41,059 nucleotides of DNA from Armatimonadota bacterium (GTDB taxonomy: Bacteria; Armatimonadota; UBA5829; JAUSEB01), in the NCBI GenBank assembly GCA_030649165.1, contig JAUSGG010000011.1:1-41059 (forward strand). Direction: 5' to 3'. The position numbers and the translations under genes were made by a program. The first letter of the stretch is position 1; the number at the start of each line of letters is the position of its first letter. The notes under the pieces were generated by a model. That model was not told the DNA's origin and made no database searches. It worked only from the letters and a program-made list of their open reading frames with translations. Shown in pieces: positions 15,660 through 23,878 of the stretch.

Positions 15660-16760
15660 TCAGGTTCGTCCTTTGCCCCGGTCTGACGCCGCCTTCCGCG
15701 CAAACCGTATGAACTCGTCCACGGTCTCCCGCGAATCATAGCAGCCCATGTGCAACAGCAGTCCGCGCGGGGACAGCTCTTCCAGCAGTGTTTTGGCTTC
15801 GTCCATACCGGCCCAGCAGGTCAGCATCTTGCCCGCGCGCTGCACCTTCTTCAACAGCGGAAGCCATTGCAGAATCGGCCCGCCGCCGGAGCCTTGGATC
15901 CACTGAATGCCGGTGATCTCCGGCGCGGCAAGAAGCGCGTCCAGGTGCCTCACTGCGCCCGGTCCGTCCAGATGATAGATCACATGGTCCAAATACCTTC
16001 CTTGCTCAACGAGTTCCGGCAGAACGTAATCTTCGAACATCCGAGGGCTGATCATGCAACTGAAGTCGCACTGCAGCGGGTAGGTCTTGCCCGGATGCCA
16101 GATGCCCATCCACGAGCACGACCCCTCCATTTGACCGTCGCGGTTCACGATATCGTAGAGTTCCTCGTACAGTCCAAACCATATCTTCGTTGCCGCCGCG
16201 CGGGCCTTCACGACCTTTTCCGGCCTCTCCAACATATCCACGCACAGTTTGTCGGGACCGCACAGATGGGAGAGAATGTCCGTTACCCCGCTCAAGTCGG
16301 TGTGGCCGACGAAATACCTGCCCTTGCTCGCCGCGACGGCCGCGGCGGTCATGTCCTTTATGAGCTTCCACCAGCGGTTGTCGGGATCGATTCTGAACTC
16401 GAAGGAATCCCAGTCCTGCACAATGTGCTCGAACCAGCACGTCTCCGGCTTGAAATCGATGCCCGAGCCAAGAAACGACGCCGTGCAGCCCGGTCCGAGG
16501 TTGCACCACATGTTCGGTATGGACTCGCCGCCATAGTAAAGGTTTCCGCCCAATTCCATTTGGGCAAGCCTGTAGTCGATGTCCGTCCACCGGTGTTCAA
16601 GACTGTCGGGAGCCGCTATGTCGGGAAAGGGCCGGACTTGAGCCGTAATCTGAAGCGCGGCCCGGTCGAGCGCGTCCCCGTACCAGAAGGCTTCGAGTCG
16701 CTTTCGGCGATCGGGCCAGTCATCTACCCAGTCGATATTCATCCTGCGTGTCGTCCTCAT
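15660..16760 (-). CDS. Second URO-D-like protein
   Basis: From ATG 16760 the protein is about 366 residues. Features are WPDRRKRLEAFWYGDALDRAALQ at the start, GRYFVGHTDLSGVTDILSHLCGPDKLCVDML in the middle, and VIYHLDGPGAVRHLDALLAAPEITGIQWIQGSGGG with KMLTCWAGMDEAKTLLEELSPRGLLLHMGCYDSRETVDEF towards the end, as in URO-D-like proteins. The long open frame extends to 16874, but a TATAAT box on this strand (16842-16847) lies inside that extension, so a start at 16760 or at ATG 16742 is more likely. The substrate is unknown. DUF1638 proteins, such as the one at 17840, often occur with corrinoid methyltransferases of this clade, which is suggestive only. Confidence 0.8.
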   Translation of the reverse strand: MRTTRRMNIDWVDDWPDRRKRLEAFWYGDALDRAALQITAQVRPFPDIAAPDSLEHRWTDIDYRLAQMELGGNLYYGGESIPNMWCNLGPGCTASFLGSGIDFKPETCWFEHIVQDWDSFEFRIDPDNRWWKLIKDMTAAAVAASKGRYFVGHTDLSGVTDILSHLCGPDKLCVDMLERPEKVVKARAAATKIWFGLYEELYDIVNRDGQMEGSCSWMGIWHPGKTYPLQCDFSCMISPRMFEDYVLPELVEQGRYLDHVIYHLDGPGAVRHLDALLAAPEITGIQWIQGSGGGPILQWLPLLKKVQRAGKMLTCWAGMDEAKTLLEELSPRGLLLHMGCYDSRETVDEFIRFARKAASDRGKGRT

Positions 16761-16933
16761 AGAGAGTCGCCGGCGGGCACGGCTAAAGGCGCGGCCTCCG
16801 CCAACCGACAAATATAATGGCCGCGCCGGGCTTTCAACTCGATTATAGCAGACGGAGAGTTGACCGGGTATCATCGGCCACGAGCGCGTGTGGAATAACT
16901 AACTTAGACGACTGACGGCACGGAGGAAGCGCT

Positions 16934-17218
16934 TTGGACATTTCTGAGATCAACATGAGACTATCGTCGCTTGCCTGGACCAGCAGCAACGGCGCCGGCC
17001 CCGGCGGCGACGTACGAATTTTCCCCTCGGCTAAGAACGACTTCGAGGTTATCGGCGCTTACGATCGCCTGGCCGCGGACGCCCAGCGGTTTGAGGTTGT
17101 CTGTCAGGATGGCCAAGTCTACGTTAGGCCGTGGCTGCCGGAAACGACGAATGCGGCAGTTGCGTCTCGGATGCCGTTAGAGGAAGAAGAAGCGGTAATA
17201 AGGCTGAAGGCGGCTTGA
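16934..17218 (+). CDS. Small hypothetical protein
   Basis: The 94-residue protein starts at TTG 16934, 6 nt after GGAGGA (16922-16927). It is acidic and lacks signal or membrane segments. It contains FEVIGAYDRLAADAQRFEVVCQDGQVYVRPWLPE and a terminal EEEEAVIRLKAA helix. I do not recognise a family. The strong ribosome site and coding-like composition support it as a real gene. It stands alone, facing a gene-free stretch. Confidence 0.5.
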   Translation: MDISEINMRLSSLAWTSSNGAGPGGDVRIFPSAKNDFEVIGAYDRLAADAQRFEVVCQDGQVYVRPWLPETTNAAVASRMPLEEEEAVIRLKAA

Positions 17219-17839
17219 GCCGGAAGCCGAGCGCCTGGCAGAATATGGGGCTTAACTCCAGATCTTCCCGATCCCCTGTCGCTCGACTCCACAGCAAAGT
17301 TGCCGGGATAGCCATCCCGGGCGCCGTTCCGAGACGGCCATCCGCGGCAAAACCTGCATTGAAGGCAAGAACACGGTGTTGAGCAGGAGGGAGCGCTTTT
17401 CGGAAAAGTGGATTAATGCGCCTAGCCAATATATACAGCGGACGGCGCATTCTTGTCAATAGGTTAGAGGCCACTTTAGGAAATATTTTTGTGCCTGATC
17501 GGTAATTTCTCTCGCGAGGCTGGGTTTGGACCCGGAAAAGCCTTCCGTTTTCCGCCCGCAGGCCGGCGCTACCCCATTGCATATTTCGTAATTCAGGGCC
17601 TTGTGCCCGCCCGAACGTAACTCTTCAGGATTAGGAGCACGTTCGTCGTCCTCTCACCACCCTCGGTAGAAGACGAGCGTTGCGCGTAATCCCCTCTCCC
17701 TTGAGGGGAGAGGGTTAGAGCCTGCCCTGAGCGCAGCGAATGGGGTGAGGGTGTGGAATCTGCTCTTGACTCCTGAACTCTTGCGTCCAAACGCCCATAA
17801 GCGGCTATGCTGCGACTGCGTAGTTTGGCCAAGCGGGTC
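17219..17839. other. Gene-free region with a minus-strand promoter-like site and a dispersed palindrome
   Basis: No credible coding gene is visible. On the minus strand, TTGACA (17454-17459) and TATATA (17430-17435) are separated by 18 bp, so a leftward transcript could start near 17423. It would include hairpins GCCGT/ACGGC (about 17325-17340) and CCGGGAT/ATCCCGG (17303-17320). A CCCCTCTCCC/GGGGAGAGGG palindrome lies at about 17691-17714, followed by a related GGGGTGAGGG tail to 17751. Confidence 0.5.
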
Positions 17840-18574
17840 CTACACCGTCTTGACCACAAAGCCATCGAACGACTGTGCTATGGACCTGCCCGGTGGGACC
17901 ACGAGAAAACCCTGCTCATTCCAGTCGCCGTCGATCAACCGCCGTATCAGACGCGCATCGGCCTCGATCTCCTCGTTCGCCCATCCGTGGGTCGCGGCGA
18001 CACGGGCGGTAAAACGCCTGTAGCCCTCCACATCGCCCAGTCCGGTGTTGATGAACGCCGCGCGGTTGTAGTTGCTCAGCCACCGGCTCTCCTGCTCGAT
18101 CAGGAATAGCGCGTTGTCCTCGCCGTACTTCTCCTTGTAATCCTCGAACCGGCGGTCGCGGTCCCTTTCCTTCAGCTCTACGATATTTCCCTGTTGGACC
18201 TCGCCATCCGCCCGCTCGATCCAACCCGATGTGTAGTAGTAAGTGCCGGGGTTGCCGGAGAATTCCTGGTCGTAGCGTTCCCGCGAACCGAGGAATAGCG
18301 TTATGCAGTCGTGGGCCCTTGGCAGGACCAGGGGGACTTGTCCCGCCGTCAACCCGGATGCGCCTCCGCTGCAAAGGCCATAGGCCAGAGCGACGACATC
18401 GCACCCGCCGGGCTCGACGGAATCGATTTCCTGCTGCAGCCGCGCCCTGAGCTGTTCAGGCGAGCAGTGGAGTCCAAATGGAACGAAGGTAATATCGAAG
18501 ATGTTTTTGCTGCTTGCGGCGAAGTGGCAAACCTCGCGGAAGAAGACTTCGCAGGCGACTAACTTGATTCTCAC
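17840..18574 (-). CDS. DUF1638 domain-containing protein
   Basis: From GTG 18574 (5 nt after GGAGG) the protein is 244 residues. It matches DUF1638 across its length. KLVACEVFFREVCHF, DITFVPFGLHCSPEQLRARLQQEID, DVVALAYGLCSGG, PLVLPRAHDCITLFLGSRERY and PGTYYYTSGWIE are the family's signature blocks with conserved Cys and His residues. The family is of unknown function. Family members are often found near corrinoid methyltransferase systems. An alternative TTG at 18586 lies in the expected start region of the transcript. The consensus promoter just upstream leaves a leader of only about 10 nt. Confidence 0.88.
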   Translation of the reverse strand: MRIKLVACEVFFREVCHFAASSKNIFDITFVPFGLHCSPEQLRARLQQEIDSVEPGGCDVVALAYGLCSGGASGLTAGQVPLVLPRAHDCITLFLGSRERYDQEFSGNPGTYYYTSGWIERADGEVQQGNIVELKERDRDRRFEDYKEKYGEDNALFLIEQESRWLSNYNRAAFINTGLGDVEGYRRFTARVAATHGWANEEIEADARLIRRLIDGDWNEQGFLVVPPGRSIAQSFDGFVVKTV

Positions 18575-18590
18575 GACGGCCTCCAAGTGT

Positions 18591-18620
18591 ACTATAGGGG
18601 GTGAGGGTGAGGGGTGTCAA
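18591..18620 (-). promoter_or_regulatory. Sigma-70 promoter for the DUF1638 gene
   Basis: On the minus strand TTGACA (18615-18620), an 18-bp spacer and TATAGT (18591-18596) precede the GGAGG site by a few bases. The spacer reads CCCCTCACCCTCACCCC, the tail of the dispersed palindrome family, so the promoter seems to incorporate repeat sequence. Confidence 0.65.
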
Positions 18621-18630
18621 TATTTGGGAA

Positions 18631-18648
18631 GGAGTCGGAGGAGTCGGA
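18631..18648. repeat. Two GGAGTCGGA nonamers
   Basis: Two perfect 9-bp units (18631-18639 and 18640-18648) lie at the 3' end of the nucleotidyltransferase remnant. They belong to the same nonamer family as the array at 19672-19707 and a degenerate inverted run at about 30509-30545. Confidence 0.75.
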
Positions 18649-18649
18649 A

Positions 18650-18874
18650 TTAGCTCACAGCGCTGTCGTAAACAATCTCACCGGTCCGCCTGATCTCCTC
18701 GAGAAAACCGCTTCCGTCGATAGGTGTGTCTATCAGTACCGGCTCGATGGCAAGATCGATGTCTCTTCGCAGGCGAAACAACTTCGCTGATGCTTCAAGC
18801 CAGTCGTGTGCAGGCCTGTTCGTGATTACGGCGACGTCGATATCGCTGTCTTCAGTGGCCGCGCCAACCGGCAA
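18650..18874 (-). pseudogene. MNT nucleotidyltransferase remnant
   Basis: The 74-codon fragment reads EDSDIDVAVITNRP and continues to the end of a minimal nucleotidyltransferase fold (DIDLAIEPVLIDTP). The N-terminal half with the canonical GSxARG motif is missing or out of frame: the sequence before EDSDIDV reads PVGAAT instead. It overlaps the truncated HEPN gene in a different frame. It looks like the antitoxin of a second MNT/HEPN pair, fused by deletion to the toxin of the first. Confidence 0.7.
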
Positions 18875-19106
18875 CGGAAATCACAATTCCACGAACTCGC
18901 TGGCTAAAGAGCGATAGAACCCCGCTGTGCTTAGCGCTCGACAGCCCTTTGCTCAACAACAGCGCGTTGACGGCATAGGAGCAGGCGTAATACGTCCTGT
19001 TGACGACACCGGTAGTGAACCCGACGTCGAGCAACGCACTTGCTTCCGCCAGCGCTTCCCTGGCCCTCTGCAGTCTGTGCCTTATTAACTCAGCGTCCTG
19101 ACTCAT
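18852..19106 (-). pseudogene. Truncated HEPN-domain toxin
   Basis: From ATG 19106 (ATGA overlap with the upstream MNT gene) about 84 residues are read. LQRAREALAEASALL and NRTYYACSYAVNALLLSKGLSSAKHSGVLSLFSQ match the first helices of PF05168-type HEPN proteins, which act as RNase toxins or regulators paired with MNT antitoxins. The frame then runs into unrelated residues (RGIVISVAGWRGH) derived from the MNT remnant. In another frame the bases encode SEFVEL, close to the expected continuation, so a frameshift plus deletion is likely. The C-terminal helices and their catalytic residues are lost, and the protein is probably inactive. Confidence 0.7.
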
Positions 19107-19459
19107 ACGACAAGACACTCCTTTACGATGTTCTTGTAGTACGGCGATGCTTTGACCAGTGGCGTACTCCGTTCCTGGGTGGAGTACAACATTACCGACA
19201 CTACAGCGTCTTGCGCAAGTTCAACCTCGTATACCGCGTCGTAGATCGTGTCCTCTTCTTTAGTAGACAACCGGTGAGGGGTAATGACCAATACGTCGTA
19301 GTCCGAATCCCGCGTGGACGTCCCACGAGCTACGCTTCCATACAGGAGTATCCGGGCCTTGGGCTGATGACGCAGTATCGCGAGTTTCACATCTCGAAGC
19401 AGAGCCTTGTCGGCAGGGCTAACGGTATCTGAGACTTCAAGTGGTTTCACAACGGCCAT
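19103..19459 (-). CDS. MNT-type nucleotidyltransferase, antitoxin of a HEPN/MNT pair
   Basis: The 118-residue protein is a minimal nucleotidyltransferase. ARILLYGSVARGTSTRDSDYDVLVIT (about residues 35-60) contains the GSxARG motif and the DxD metal site. These proteins can neutralise HEPN toxins by AMPylation. The C-terminus is short but complete. The TGA stop overlaps the ATG of the HEPN gene, the usual coupled order. Here the partner toxin is broken, leaving what may be an orphan antitoxin. Confidence 0.82.
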   Translation of the reverse strand: MAVVKPLEVSDTVSPADKALLRDVKLAILRHQPKARILLYGSVARGTSTRDSDYDVLVITPHRLSTKEEDTIYDAVYEVELAQDAVVSVMLYSTQERSTPLVKASPYYKNIVKECLVV

Positions 19460-19519
19460 TTCTCCTATGACATCATGCCACTATTCTGCTTCGTCCATTG
19501 CACCCTGGTGACAGAGTTC

Positions 19520-19597
19520 TGGTCGGGGCGGCGAGATTTGAACTCGCGACCTCGTGTTCCCAAAACACGCGCGCTAACCAAGCTGCGCTACGCCCCG
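19520..19597 (-). tRNA. tRNA-Pro (anticodon UGG), CCA encoded
   Basis: Read on the minus strand, acceptor arms CGGGGCG (19591-19597) and CGCCCCG (19524-19530) pair. The anticodon stem CGTGT/ACACG encloses loop TTTGGGA with anticodon TGG, and the T-loop contains GTTCAAAT. The discriminator A (19523) is followed by an encoded CCA (19520-19522). The C1-G72 closing pair is usual for bacterial tRNA-Pro. Confidence 0.96.
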
Positions 19598-19671
19598 ACT
19601 GATGTGGGGAAATGTGAGAGGTCCCATAGGCGATTATATCCCGGCTCTCGCCCGCGGTCAAGCACACGGGA

Positions 19672-19707
19672 GGAGTCGAAAGAGTCGAAGGAGTCGGAGG
19701 AGTCCGA
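19672..19707. repeat. Nonamer tandem array (GGAGTCGAA-type), four units
   Basis: Four 9-bp units, GGAGTCGAA, AGAGTCGAA, GGAGTCGGA and GGAGTCCGA, lie end to end between tRNA-Pro and ftsH. The nonamer recurs at 18631-18648 and, inverted and degenerate, at about 30509-30545. It resembles short tandemly repeated sequences of some bacterial genomes. Confidence 0.85.
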
Positions 19708-19738
19708 CAACCACCAATTCCCCAACCGTCTCGCTTGT

Positions 19739-19766
19739 TTGTTGGAGGGGGGCCGGTATGGTATAA
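19739..19766 (+). promoter_or_regulatory. Probable ftsH promoter
   Basis: TTGTTG (19739-19744), a 16-bp spacer and a perfect TATAAT (19761-19766) precede ftsH. The predicted start near 19773 gives a leader of about 27 nt. Confidence 0.65.
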
Positions 19767-19799
19767 TACGAGTGTCCGTGCCGGACGGCGCGGGGGAGG

Positions 19800-21731
19800 A
19801 TGTTGCTCTTGAACCGATACGCAAAGAATATCGCGATAGTGGCCATTGTGGTCCTGGTGGCAGTCGCTTTACACGGTAATATCAGACCGGAAAAACCTCA
19901 GGTAAAGTGGAAGTACAATAAGTTCGTATCCGAGGTCGAGAAGGGAAGAGTCAATAGCGGCGAGCTATCGAAGACGCAGTTTGCGGGCGAGACAAAACGG
20001 GGGCAGCGATTCTATGTCCCTTTGTTGGAATCTGAGCCCAAGGCCGACATCAGAGCGCTGTTACTCAAGCACCACGTTATCTTCGAGAATAAGAACCAGG
20101 GCTTCACCGATAGTCTTGGCGCGATGGCGCTTTCTTTCGTGCTGCCCGTCGCCCTTCTGATATTCTTCTGGTTCATCATCATGCGCCAGGCGCAGATGGG
20201 AGGCAACCAGGCGATTGCCTTCGGCCGCAGCCGGGCCAAGAGGCTCTCGGAGAACGTGCCCAAGGTGACGTTTGAAGATGTCGCCGGCGTGGACGAAGCA
20301 AAACAGGAGCTTGAGGAGGTAGTCGAGTTCCTCCGAAACCCCAAGAAGTTTCAGTCCCTCGGCGCGAAGATTCCAAAAGGCGTGCTGCTGCTCGGACCTC
20401 CGGGATGCGGCAAGACTCTGCTCGCGCGGGCAATCGCGGGCGAGGCTGGAGTGCCGTTCTTCCACATCAGCGGCTCCGATTTTGTGGAGATGTTCGTCGG
20501 CGTGGGCGCTTCCCGCGTCCGTGACTTGTTCGATACGGCCAAGGCCAACAGGCCCAGTCTGATCTTCATTGACGAGATCGACGCCGTGGGCCGCCAGAGA
20601 GGCGCGGGCCTCGGCGGGGGCCACGACGAGAGGGAGCAGACACTGAACCAGCTTCTCGTCGAGATGGACGGGTTCGATCCCAACGCCGGAGTCATCCTTA
20701 TCGCCGCCACCAACAGGCCGGACGTTCTCGACCCGGCGCTTTTGCGCCCCGGACGCTTCGACAGGCGAATCGTAGTGGACAACCCCGACGCCAACGGGCG
20801 CCGCGCGATCCTCGGCATTCACACCCGAGGAAAGCCGCTCTCGGAGAACGTGAAACTCGAAAGCCTTGCCCGACGCACTCCGGGATTCTCCGGGGCCGAC
20901 ATCGCCAACCTGGTGAACGAGGCCGCCCTTCTCGCGGCCAGGCGCAACAAGACCAATATCGAGATGGTCGATATGGAGGACTCCATCGACCGTGTCGTGG
21001 CGGGTCCCGAGCGCAAGAGCCGGATCATAAGCGACAAGGAAAAGGAAATGGTTGCCTACCACGAGGTGGGGCACGCCATAGTCCTCGAAGTGCTTCCGCT
21101 TGCCGACCCGGTGCACAAGGTGTCGGTGCTTCCGCGCGGAATGGCGCTTGGCTACACGATGCAGCTTCCATTGCAGGACAAGTATCTGACCACCAAGAGC
21201 GAACTGCTCGACGACGTAGCCGGGCTGCTCGGCGGTCGGGTTTGCGAGCAATTGGTCTTCAACGAAGTCACGACCGGCGCGAACAACGATTTGGACCGCG
21301 CGACCGACATCGCCAGGTCCATGGTCTGCGAATTCGGCATGAGCGAGACGCTCGGCCCGCTGACCCTCGGCCGCAGGCACGGCAACCCGTTCCTCGGCAG
21401 GGACATAATGGAAGACCGGAATTACTCCGAGGAGATCGCCATGTCGATCGACAAGGAGGTCCGGAAGATCATCGACCACGCCTACGAGCGCGCCAAGGAG
21501 ATACTGTCGAGCAACCGCCAGAAGATGGACGAGATCGTCCGTGTTCTGCTCGAAAAAGAAACCCTGGAGCGCGATGAGTTCGAGGTCCTCATGTACGGCG
21601 CGGTGCGCACGCCGAGCGAGAGGGGTGAGAGTGAGACGACCCTGTCCCCCGGCGAAGGCGAAGCCTGCGCGGAGCCATCGCCGACGGTAAGGCCGGAGCG
21701 CAAGCCGAGGCTGGAGCCGGGAGTGGCGTAG
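19800..21731 (+). CDS. ftsH: FtsH, ATP-dependent membrane zinc metalloprotease
   Basis: The 643-residue protein is FtsH, a hexameric AAA+ protease of the inner membrane that degrades misfolded and regulatory proteins. Two membrane spans lie at about residues 5-24 and 104-124. The AAA domain has Walker A GPPGCGKT (about 199-206), Walker [12 protein letters not shown], pore loop FVG and second region of homology [19 protein letters not shown]. The protease domain has HEVGH (421-425) and a distal Asp ligand in [15 protein letters not shown] 19800 sits directly against GGGGGAGG, whereas the in-frame TTG at 19809 is 9 nt away, so either start is possible (three residues' difference). The C-terminal 35 residues are low-complexity (Glu, Pro, Arg) and unusual. 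Confidence 0.97.
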   Translation: MLLLNRYAKNIAIVAIVVLVAVALHGNIRPEKPQVKWKYNKFVSEVEKGRVNSGELSKTQFAGETKRGQRFYVPLLESEPKADIRALLLKHHVIFENKNQGFTDSLGAMALSFVLPVALLIFFWFIIMRQAQMGGNQAIAFGRSRAKRLSENVPKVTFEDVAGVDEAKQELEEVVEFLRNPKKFQSLGAKIPKGVLLLGPPGCGKTLLARAIAGEAGVPFFHISGSDFVEMFVGVGASRVRDLFDTAKANRPSLIFIDEIDAVGRQRGAGLGGGHDEREQTLNQLLVEMDGFDPNAGVILIAATNRPDVLDPALLRPGRFDRRIVVDNPDANGRRAILGIHTRGKPLSENVKLESLARRTPGFSGADIANLVNEAALLAARRNKTNIEMVDMEDSIDRVVAGPERKSRIISDKEKEMVAYHEVGHAIVLEVLPLADPVHKVSVLPRGMALGYTMQLPLQDKYLTTKSELLDDVAGLLGGRVCEQLVFNEVTTGANNDLDRATDIARSMVCEFGMSETLGPLTLGRRHGNPFLGRDIMEDRNYSEEIAMSIDKEVRKIIDHAYERAKEILSSNRQKMDEIVRVLLEKETLERDEFEVLMYGAVRTPSERGESETTLSPGEGEACAEPSPTVRPERKPRLEPGVA

Positions 21732-21910
21732 GATAGCCGATAGTCGATAGTCGGTAGTTGTTAGTAAGGGCCGGTTGAGCGGGAGCTAAACCGGCCTTTT
21801 CCATTGCGCCGGAACAACGTTTAGGCCCTATCGAACCTGTGGAACAAGTATGTGTGGCCGAATCCGTGACGTGGGGGCGAAAATAATCTGACTTTTTTCG
21901 CTCATCGCTA

Positions 21911-21938
21911 TTGACAAGGCAGGAACCGAGCGTATAAT
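21911..21938 (+). promoter_or_regulatory. Perfect-consensus sigma-70 promoter of the TPR/C39 locus
   Basis: TTGACA (21911-21916), a 16-bp spacer and TATAAT (21933-21938) are both exact consensus hexamers. Transcription should begin near 21945, leaving a leader of about 97 nt before the TPR gene. Spacing of 16 rather than 17 is slightly short. Confidence 0.8.
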
Positions 21939-21947
21939 GGTTGTTAC

Positions 21948-21981
21948 CTGTTGTTCGGGAATTATCTTCCCGACACAACAG
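21948..21981 (+). promoter_or_regulatory. Strong hairpin at the 5' end of the TPR/C39 locus transcript
   Basis: CTGTTGTTCGGGAA (21948-21961) pairs with TTCCCGACACAACAG (21967-21981) around a 5-nt loop, with a single bulge. It lies within a few bases of the predicted transcription start. It could be an operator, an attenuator or a 5' RNA-stabilising stem. Confidence 0.65.
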
Positions 21982-22041
21982 TATGGTTAGAAGCAGTTCG
22001 CAACACCGAGTAGTACGAGATCGTGCATTCTGGTCAATCGG

Positions 22042-23739
22042 ATGAGTATACAAAGCAAACTAGAAGTCTATCCTCAAGACGCGCTGTCCCTTATGCACAT
22101 GTCCCGAATCCGAGGACTATGTTTCTCAGTATCTATGGTGGCCTTGCTGTCCCTCGCGTTCCTGGCCGCCCCGCTGTTCGCCGATGAAGCCGCCACCGAC
22201 CAATGCGAGAAAGCTAAAACGGAGCTTGCCGTTGCGGGCGGACACCGCTCGAACGGCGAGCTTGATAAGGCCGTGGAAGCCTACCGCGCCATCGTTAAGG
22301 AACGCTCATCCTGCCGCGTCCAGGCGGCCGAAGCGCAGATGCATATCGGCGAGATATACCAGAACGAGAAGAAATGCGCCGAGGCGGTGGAGGCGTTTGA
22401 GGCCGTGGTTCGCAGCTTCAAGGACCAGCCGGATTTGTGTGTTGCGGCCTTTGGCAAAATGGCCCGGACTTACAAGGCTTCCGGTAAGCTGGAGCAGGCA
22501 TTGCAATCGTACAAGCGGATAATCCAGGGCTATCCATCCCGTCCCGCGGACTGCGCCGACGCGATGCTTGCGCGCGCGTCCATATACGAAGAAAAACAAG
22601 ACTACGGCAAAGCGGAGATCGAATGCCGCAAGCTGATGAGGGCGTACGGCTCGAATCCCGCTCTCAGGCCGCACTGCCGTTTTGCTCATTTCCAGATATG
22701 TTGCGAGATGAAGGCGGCCGGACGGCTTGACGAGGCTCGGAAGGCTTTCGAAGGGATCAAGGACGATGCAGGCGACTCCTACGCGGCCCAGGCTTTGCTA
22801 AAGCGGGCTGAGATATTCGTCACGCAGGGCAAGAATGACGAAGCGATCCAGGAATTTCAGTCCCTGATAGATCGTTACCCTCAGCACAAGAATACCTGGC
22901 TGCAGGCCAAGTTCCTGCTGGCGGATGTCTATCTTGACAAAGGCGACATGGAAAGCGCCCGCGCTATCGTGAAAGAGATCTCGGAGGGCGAGGCCATCAA
23001 GGGTTTTGGTTATCTGTACTACGACCTTATGTCCCTCCAGCATCGCTGCGGCGACGCCGCCTGGCGAGATTCAGCTAAGAAATACATCAAGTACAAATCA
23101 ACATCGAGTGATCGAGGACAGGCGGACTTTCCACCGGTCGAGATAGCTTTTAACTTTGAGAATGACCTGCCGAAGGCTCAGAAACTCGCCGTGGAGTTCG
23201 TTGAAAAGCATCCGAATCACCCACTGGCGGCGACAGCAGCGTTTATGCGAGGGAGTTGTCTGCTTGCCACAGGCGACAAGGAAGGCGCGCTGGCGGTTTT
23301 TGACACGCTGATAGCAACCTACAGCAAGCTGCCAGACGCCAGAAGCTACACGAATGCCGCACTGGAGGCGTCGGCCGACATTGTGCTGGAGTCAGGACGT
23401 CCGGACGAAGCAATTCGGAGAATCGAAAGGATGGATGCCAGGACGGCAACGGAAAAAGCATCGAAGCTTGATAAGATGGGCCGTGTGTACGTGCGAGTCA
23501 AGGATTGGGCGCAGGCAACCACAGCGTTTGATCGGGCGGTTCGGACGCCGGGCGCATCGGCGGACACGATTTACACAGCATTATTTGATCTTGGCAACTG
23601 CTACTATCGCACTGGCGATATTGCCGCTGCTCGCGCGTGCATGTCAAGAGTAGCGAGCAAGGAGCCGGACAGTCAACAAGCGCGCAAAGCGCAGGCAATG
23701 CTCTATCTGTGGAGTACAGCAGAAGGTGGGTCCTGGTGA
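22042..23739 (+). CDS. Secreted tetratricopeptide-repeat protein
   Basis: The 565-residue protein has a hydrophobic export signal (VSMVALLSLAFLAAPLFA, about residues 31-48, cleavage after LFA) and then tandem TPR units. Examples are LAVAGGHRSNGELDKAVEAYRAIV, AEAQMHIGEIYQNEKKCAEAVEAFEAVV, AFGKMARTYKASGKLEQALQSYKRII, and more to the end (DLGNCYYRTGDIAAARACM). TPR proteins serve as scaffolds. Cysteines are unusually frequent, suggesting disulfides outside the cytoplasm. The ATG at 22042 gives a long N-terminal region before the signal; ATGs at 22093 or 22099 would give a normal signal peptide and may be the true start. It heads the locus that continues with the Cys-rich peptide 139 bp downstream. 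Confidence 0.85.
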   Translation: MSIQSKLEVYPQDALSLMHMSRIRGLCFSVSMVALLSLAFLAAPLFADEAATDQCEKAKTELAVAGGHRSNGELDKAVEAYRAIVKERSSCRVQAAEAQMHIGEIYQNEKKCAEAVEAFEAVVRSFKDQPDLCVAAFGKMARTYKASGKLEQALQSYKRIIQGYPSRPADCADAMLARASIYEEKQDYGKAEIECRKLMRAYGSNPALRPHCRFAHFQICCEMKAAGRLDEARKAFEGIKDDAGDSYAAQALLKRAEIFVTQGKNDEAIQEFQSLIDRYPQHKNTWLQAKFLLADVYLDKGDMESARAIVKEISEGEAIKGFGYLYYDLMSLQHRCGDAAWRDSAKKYIKYKSTSSDRGQADFPPVEIAFNFENDLPKAQKLAVEFVEKHPNHPLAATAAFMRGSCLLATGDKEGALAVFDTLIATYSKLPDARSYTNAALEASADIVLESGRPDEAIRRIERMDARTATEKASKLDKMGRVYVRVKDWAQATTAFDRAVRTPGASADTIYTALFDLGNCYYRTGDIAAARACMSRVASKEPDSQQARKAQAMLYLWSTAEGGSW

Positions 23740-23878
23740 GAGTGATCGCATCGCACGAGGAACTCTATGATAACTTATAGAAGAGAGGTGTTGAGTATCT
23801 ATATGATCTTACGAGAATGGAAGAAAGTAACAGGCCTAGAGCCTGCATATCCTAGATGAGATTACGGAGGAAACGCTG

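Larger units (their letters stand above)
21732..22041 (+). other. Intergenic region carrying a consensus promoter
   Basis: This 310-bp stretch has a GATAGTCG-type short repeat (21734-21764), then AGGGCCGGTTGAGC..AAACCGGCCTTTT near 21767-21800, a GGCCGGTT/AACCGGCC hairpin with a T run suited to terminating ftsH. The promoter at 21911-21938 and the hairpin at 21948-21981 follow. Confidence 0.7.

Noticed and set aside
15750-16817. 355-codon frame antisense to the second URO-D-like gene
   Set aside because: No family features; the opposite strand has the conserved URO-D-like sequence and a promoter-like TATAAT.
17124-17582. 152-codon minus-strand frame as a real gene
   Set aside because: It overlaps the small gene at 16934 and the promoter-like site, and lacks a ribosome site or domain.
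20061-21479. 472-codon open frame antisense to ftsH
   Set aside because: It lies wholly within the highly conserved ftsH coding frame and has no recognisable domain, which is typical of a shadow frame in GC-rich DNA.
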